NCBI RefSeq assembly: GCF_014202945.1
Contig: NZ_JACHHW010000007.1
Location: 1 to 64,000 of the forward strand
Origin: Zhongshania antarctica
GTDB lineage: Bacteria; Pseudomonadota; Gammaproteobacteria; Pseudomonadales; Spongiibacteraceae
Direction: 5' to 3'
Length of the DNA: 64,000 nt
The position numbers and the translations under genes are program-made. The notes beneath the pieces were generated by a model. That model worked only from the letters and a program-made list of their open reading frames with translations. It did not search any database and had not been told where the DNA came from. Positions 62,548 through 64,000 of this stretch are shown here, one piece after another; within the stretch, counting starts at the first letter, position 1, and each line of letters begins with the position of its first letter.

Positions 62548-64000
62548 ATGGCAATTGATTTTCCTTCCGCGCTTCCTCCGCAACAGGCGAGCGTAGCGCA
62601 GATTGCTGAGTGGGCGGGCACGGGTAGTGTTTATCAAGGTTTGGTGAATGGATTCCAAGTTCGCGTTTCCGGTGTCCACCAATTGAGCCGCGACGAATTG
62701 GATAAGATTTTTAAATCGGCAAAAACGCCATCACAGGCAATTTTTCTGATGAGTTCGGCGGCGCTTAGAAAAGGGCATATGTTGGTTTCTATACAGTATG
62801 CGCCAGAGGGCAATGTTATTTATGTTCACGCTCTTCAGGCCCGCATTACGGGATTTAAGGGCGGCGAAATAAGTGCGTTTTTTACGGACTTAAAAGATGA
62901 TCCAAGTCTAACTCGGGGCGAGTTTGATCGCGCTAGAGTGATGGCTAACGTGCGCAGTGAGCGTACAGGCGTTGATTATTCGGTTAGTTATGTCGTCGAT
63001 GAAAATGCGCCTGAGCGTGTTGTTATGGTGTTTTCTGGTGAGCCCCGTGAGGATTACGACGCCACTGATTTGGTGTTGAAATTTGGCAATCAAGGTAGTC
63101 GTTACGTTGGGCGTTATTTTGGTGATGTTGGACTCAGCCATAATTTTAAAGATGGTAGTCGCGCCACCGGGAGTTTAGAGACAGCGTTTACCGATTTAGG
63201 CGAATCTCGCGACGGCGAAGATTACTACCGTATTCAGTTAGCCGCAGATCGTCCGTTTGCGCAAGGCTTGTACGGTATCAGTGCCGGGCACACTGAGTAT
63301 TCACAAGATCTAGGCAGTACGACGAACTCAACAACGACAGCGTCGGGCTCGGATCCAATTTGTGATGCATTGGGTATGCTCGGTTTATGCAGTCCTAGCT
63401 CAGCCACCACGACCAGTACTCAAAACGTAGGTTTAGACGCCAAAATCAATACGCTTGGTGTATCTGGCGAGCAGGTCTTGGCCAGCGATTTAAGCTCAAG
63501 GCTAAATGTGTTCGAGCGTATCGACTATATCGACTCACAAATTGACGTGGGTGTTTTTGGTAATTTACAAGACGAAAAGTACGCAACCCTTGAAGTCGGT
63601 GCTAAGTATTTTGCCGCTGACCTGCGCGGGCCAAAGTCTTTGCGCTGGTCTGCCCAGCTTTCAGTTAAAACCGGATTAACCGGCGATAGCGGTAGCTTAG
63701 GGACTTACCCTGCGTATCGCGCTCAGTATTTGAGTAACAATCCCGGTGCGACAAGTGCGCCCCAGGTAGTCCCGGCTGCGCGAACAGCGGAGTTTGTTAC
63801 CGTATTGCCGCGCTTTACGGCCAAGCTCCCGCTTGCTGATAGCGGAAATTTACGGCTTAACGTCATGGCTCAGCTCGCCAATGAGCAATTGCCCCAGCAG
63901 CAGCAGTGGGTGCTGGGCGGTATGGGTTCAATTAGTGCTTATTTGCCGGGTGTTTTATCGGGTGACTCAGGTTACTACGGTAAGTTAGATTACGCCAAAA
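62548..64000 (+). CDS. TpsB/FhaC-like outer-membrane transporter, truncated by window end
   Basis: An open frame without stops runs from ATG 62548 to the window edge (484 codons). The first 150 or so residues look like a POTRA-type soluble region (FQVRVSGVHQLSRDELDKIF; ITGFKGGEISAFFTDLKDD; TRGEFDRARVMANVRSE). The rest is beta-barrel-like with repeated aromatic-ended strands. The last visible segment, LPQQQQWVLGGMGSISAYLPG followed by LSGDSGYYGK, matches the VRGY-type conserved strand region of ShlB/FhaC translocators of two-partner secretion, with Ser-Ile-Ser instead of the usual Arg. No signal peptide is seen at this ATG, and the upstream frame is closed by a TAA at 62491-62493. That is unusual for an outer-membrane protein and suggests a missed start, a frameshift or a decayed N-terminus. 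Confidence 0.7.
   Translation, partial: MAIDFPSALPPQQASVAQIAEWAGTGSVYQGLVNGFQVRVSGVHQLSRDELDKIFKSAKTPSQAIFLMSSAALRKGHMLVSIQYAPEGNVIYVHALQARITGFKGGEISAFFTDLKDDPSLTRGEFDRARVMANVRSERTGVDYSVSYVVDENAPERVVMVFSGEPREDYDATDLVLKFGNQGSRYVGRYFGDVGLSHNFKDGSRATGSLETAFTDLGESRDGEDYYRIQLAADRPFAQGLYGISAGHTEYSQDLGSTTNSTTTASGSDPICDALGMLGLCSPSSATTTSTQNVGLDAKINTLGVSGEQVLASDLSSRLNVFERIDYIDSQIDVGVFGNLQDEKYATLEVGAKYFAADLRGPKSLRWSAQLSVKTGLTGDSGSLGTYPAYRAQYLSNNPGATSAPQVVPAARTAEFVTVLPRFTAKLPLADSGNLRLNVMAQLANEQLPQQQQWVLGGMGSISAYLPGVLSGDSGYYGKLDYAK

Overview
The window looks like the chromosome of an aerobic, probably marine gammaproteobacterium. The Spongiibacteraceae/Cellvibrionales area is my best guess, inferred from gene content and not from a search. 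Supporting points are RdgC, LpxH, MiaE, AcnB, an FMN riboswitch in front of an orphan lumazine synthase, a long Marinobacter-type fatty acyl-CoA reductase, and many genes for oxidising organic molecules. Most genes are intact housekeeping genes. Accessory material sits mainly at the two ends.

Layout. 1-1.3 kb: the end of an IS3-family element that has cut off the front of a subtilisin-like protease resembling the IetS anti-phage peptidase. 1.5-7 kb: asparaginase, a periplasmic beta-propeller, a 3' remnant of an SRPBCC gene, a fatty acyl-CoA reductase and a small outer-membrane barrel. 7.2-16 kb: a two-subunit molybdenum hydroxylase (2Fe-2S plus molybdopterin), an MBL hydrolase, a HIT protein, FMN riboswitch/ribH, an amidohydrolase-fold protein, a SnoaL-like protein, and a TetR/haloalkane dehalogenase operon with a strong palindromic operator. 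16-25 kb: a cation/proton antiporter, an unknown lipoprotein, rdgC, and a beta-oxidation-type cluster (SDR, two crotonases, thiolase). 24.8-38 kb: hom, thrC, recJ, prfB (programmed frameshift), lysS, a Crp/Fnr regulator, xseA, guaB, guaA. 38-48 kb: an MscK-type channel, a small coiled-coil gene behind a perfect FNR box, a VOC protein, tadA, a dispersed intergenic repeat, acnB, a DUF1289 protein, miaE.

48-53.5 kb holds a nitrate uptake and sensing operon read leftwards (nrtA-nrtB-nrtD-nasS-nasT). It has a textbook sigma-54 promoter and a leader able to form two mutually exclusive RNA structures. 53.5-60 kb: lpxH, ppiB, glnS, cysS, VanZ, a DUF374 acyltransferase and folD. 60.2-60.5 kb: a Pro-Arg-His tRNA operon with a strong promoter. 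The window ends with a secreted OmpA-domain protein carrying seven exact-length 16-residue repeats, followed by a TpsB/FhaC-like outer-membrane transporter that runs off the edge.

The most unusual items are: the repeat/OmpA protein beside a TpsB-like gene with no visible signal peptide; a 30-codon ORF placed between the FMN riboswitch and ribH; four intergenic loci built from inverted heptamer repeats (GACGTCT-like) between housekeeping genes; the FNR-box small protein; the two-state leader of the nitrate operon; and the IS-broken IetS-like protease. I saw no CRISPR array, prophage or complete defence system.
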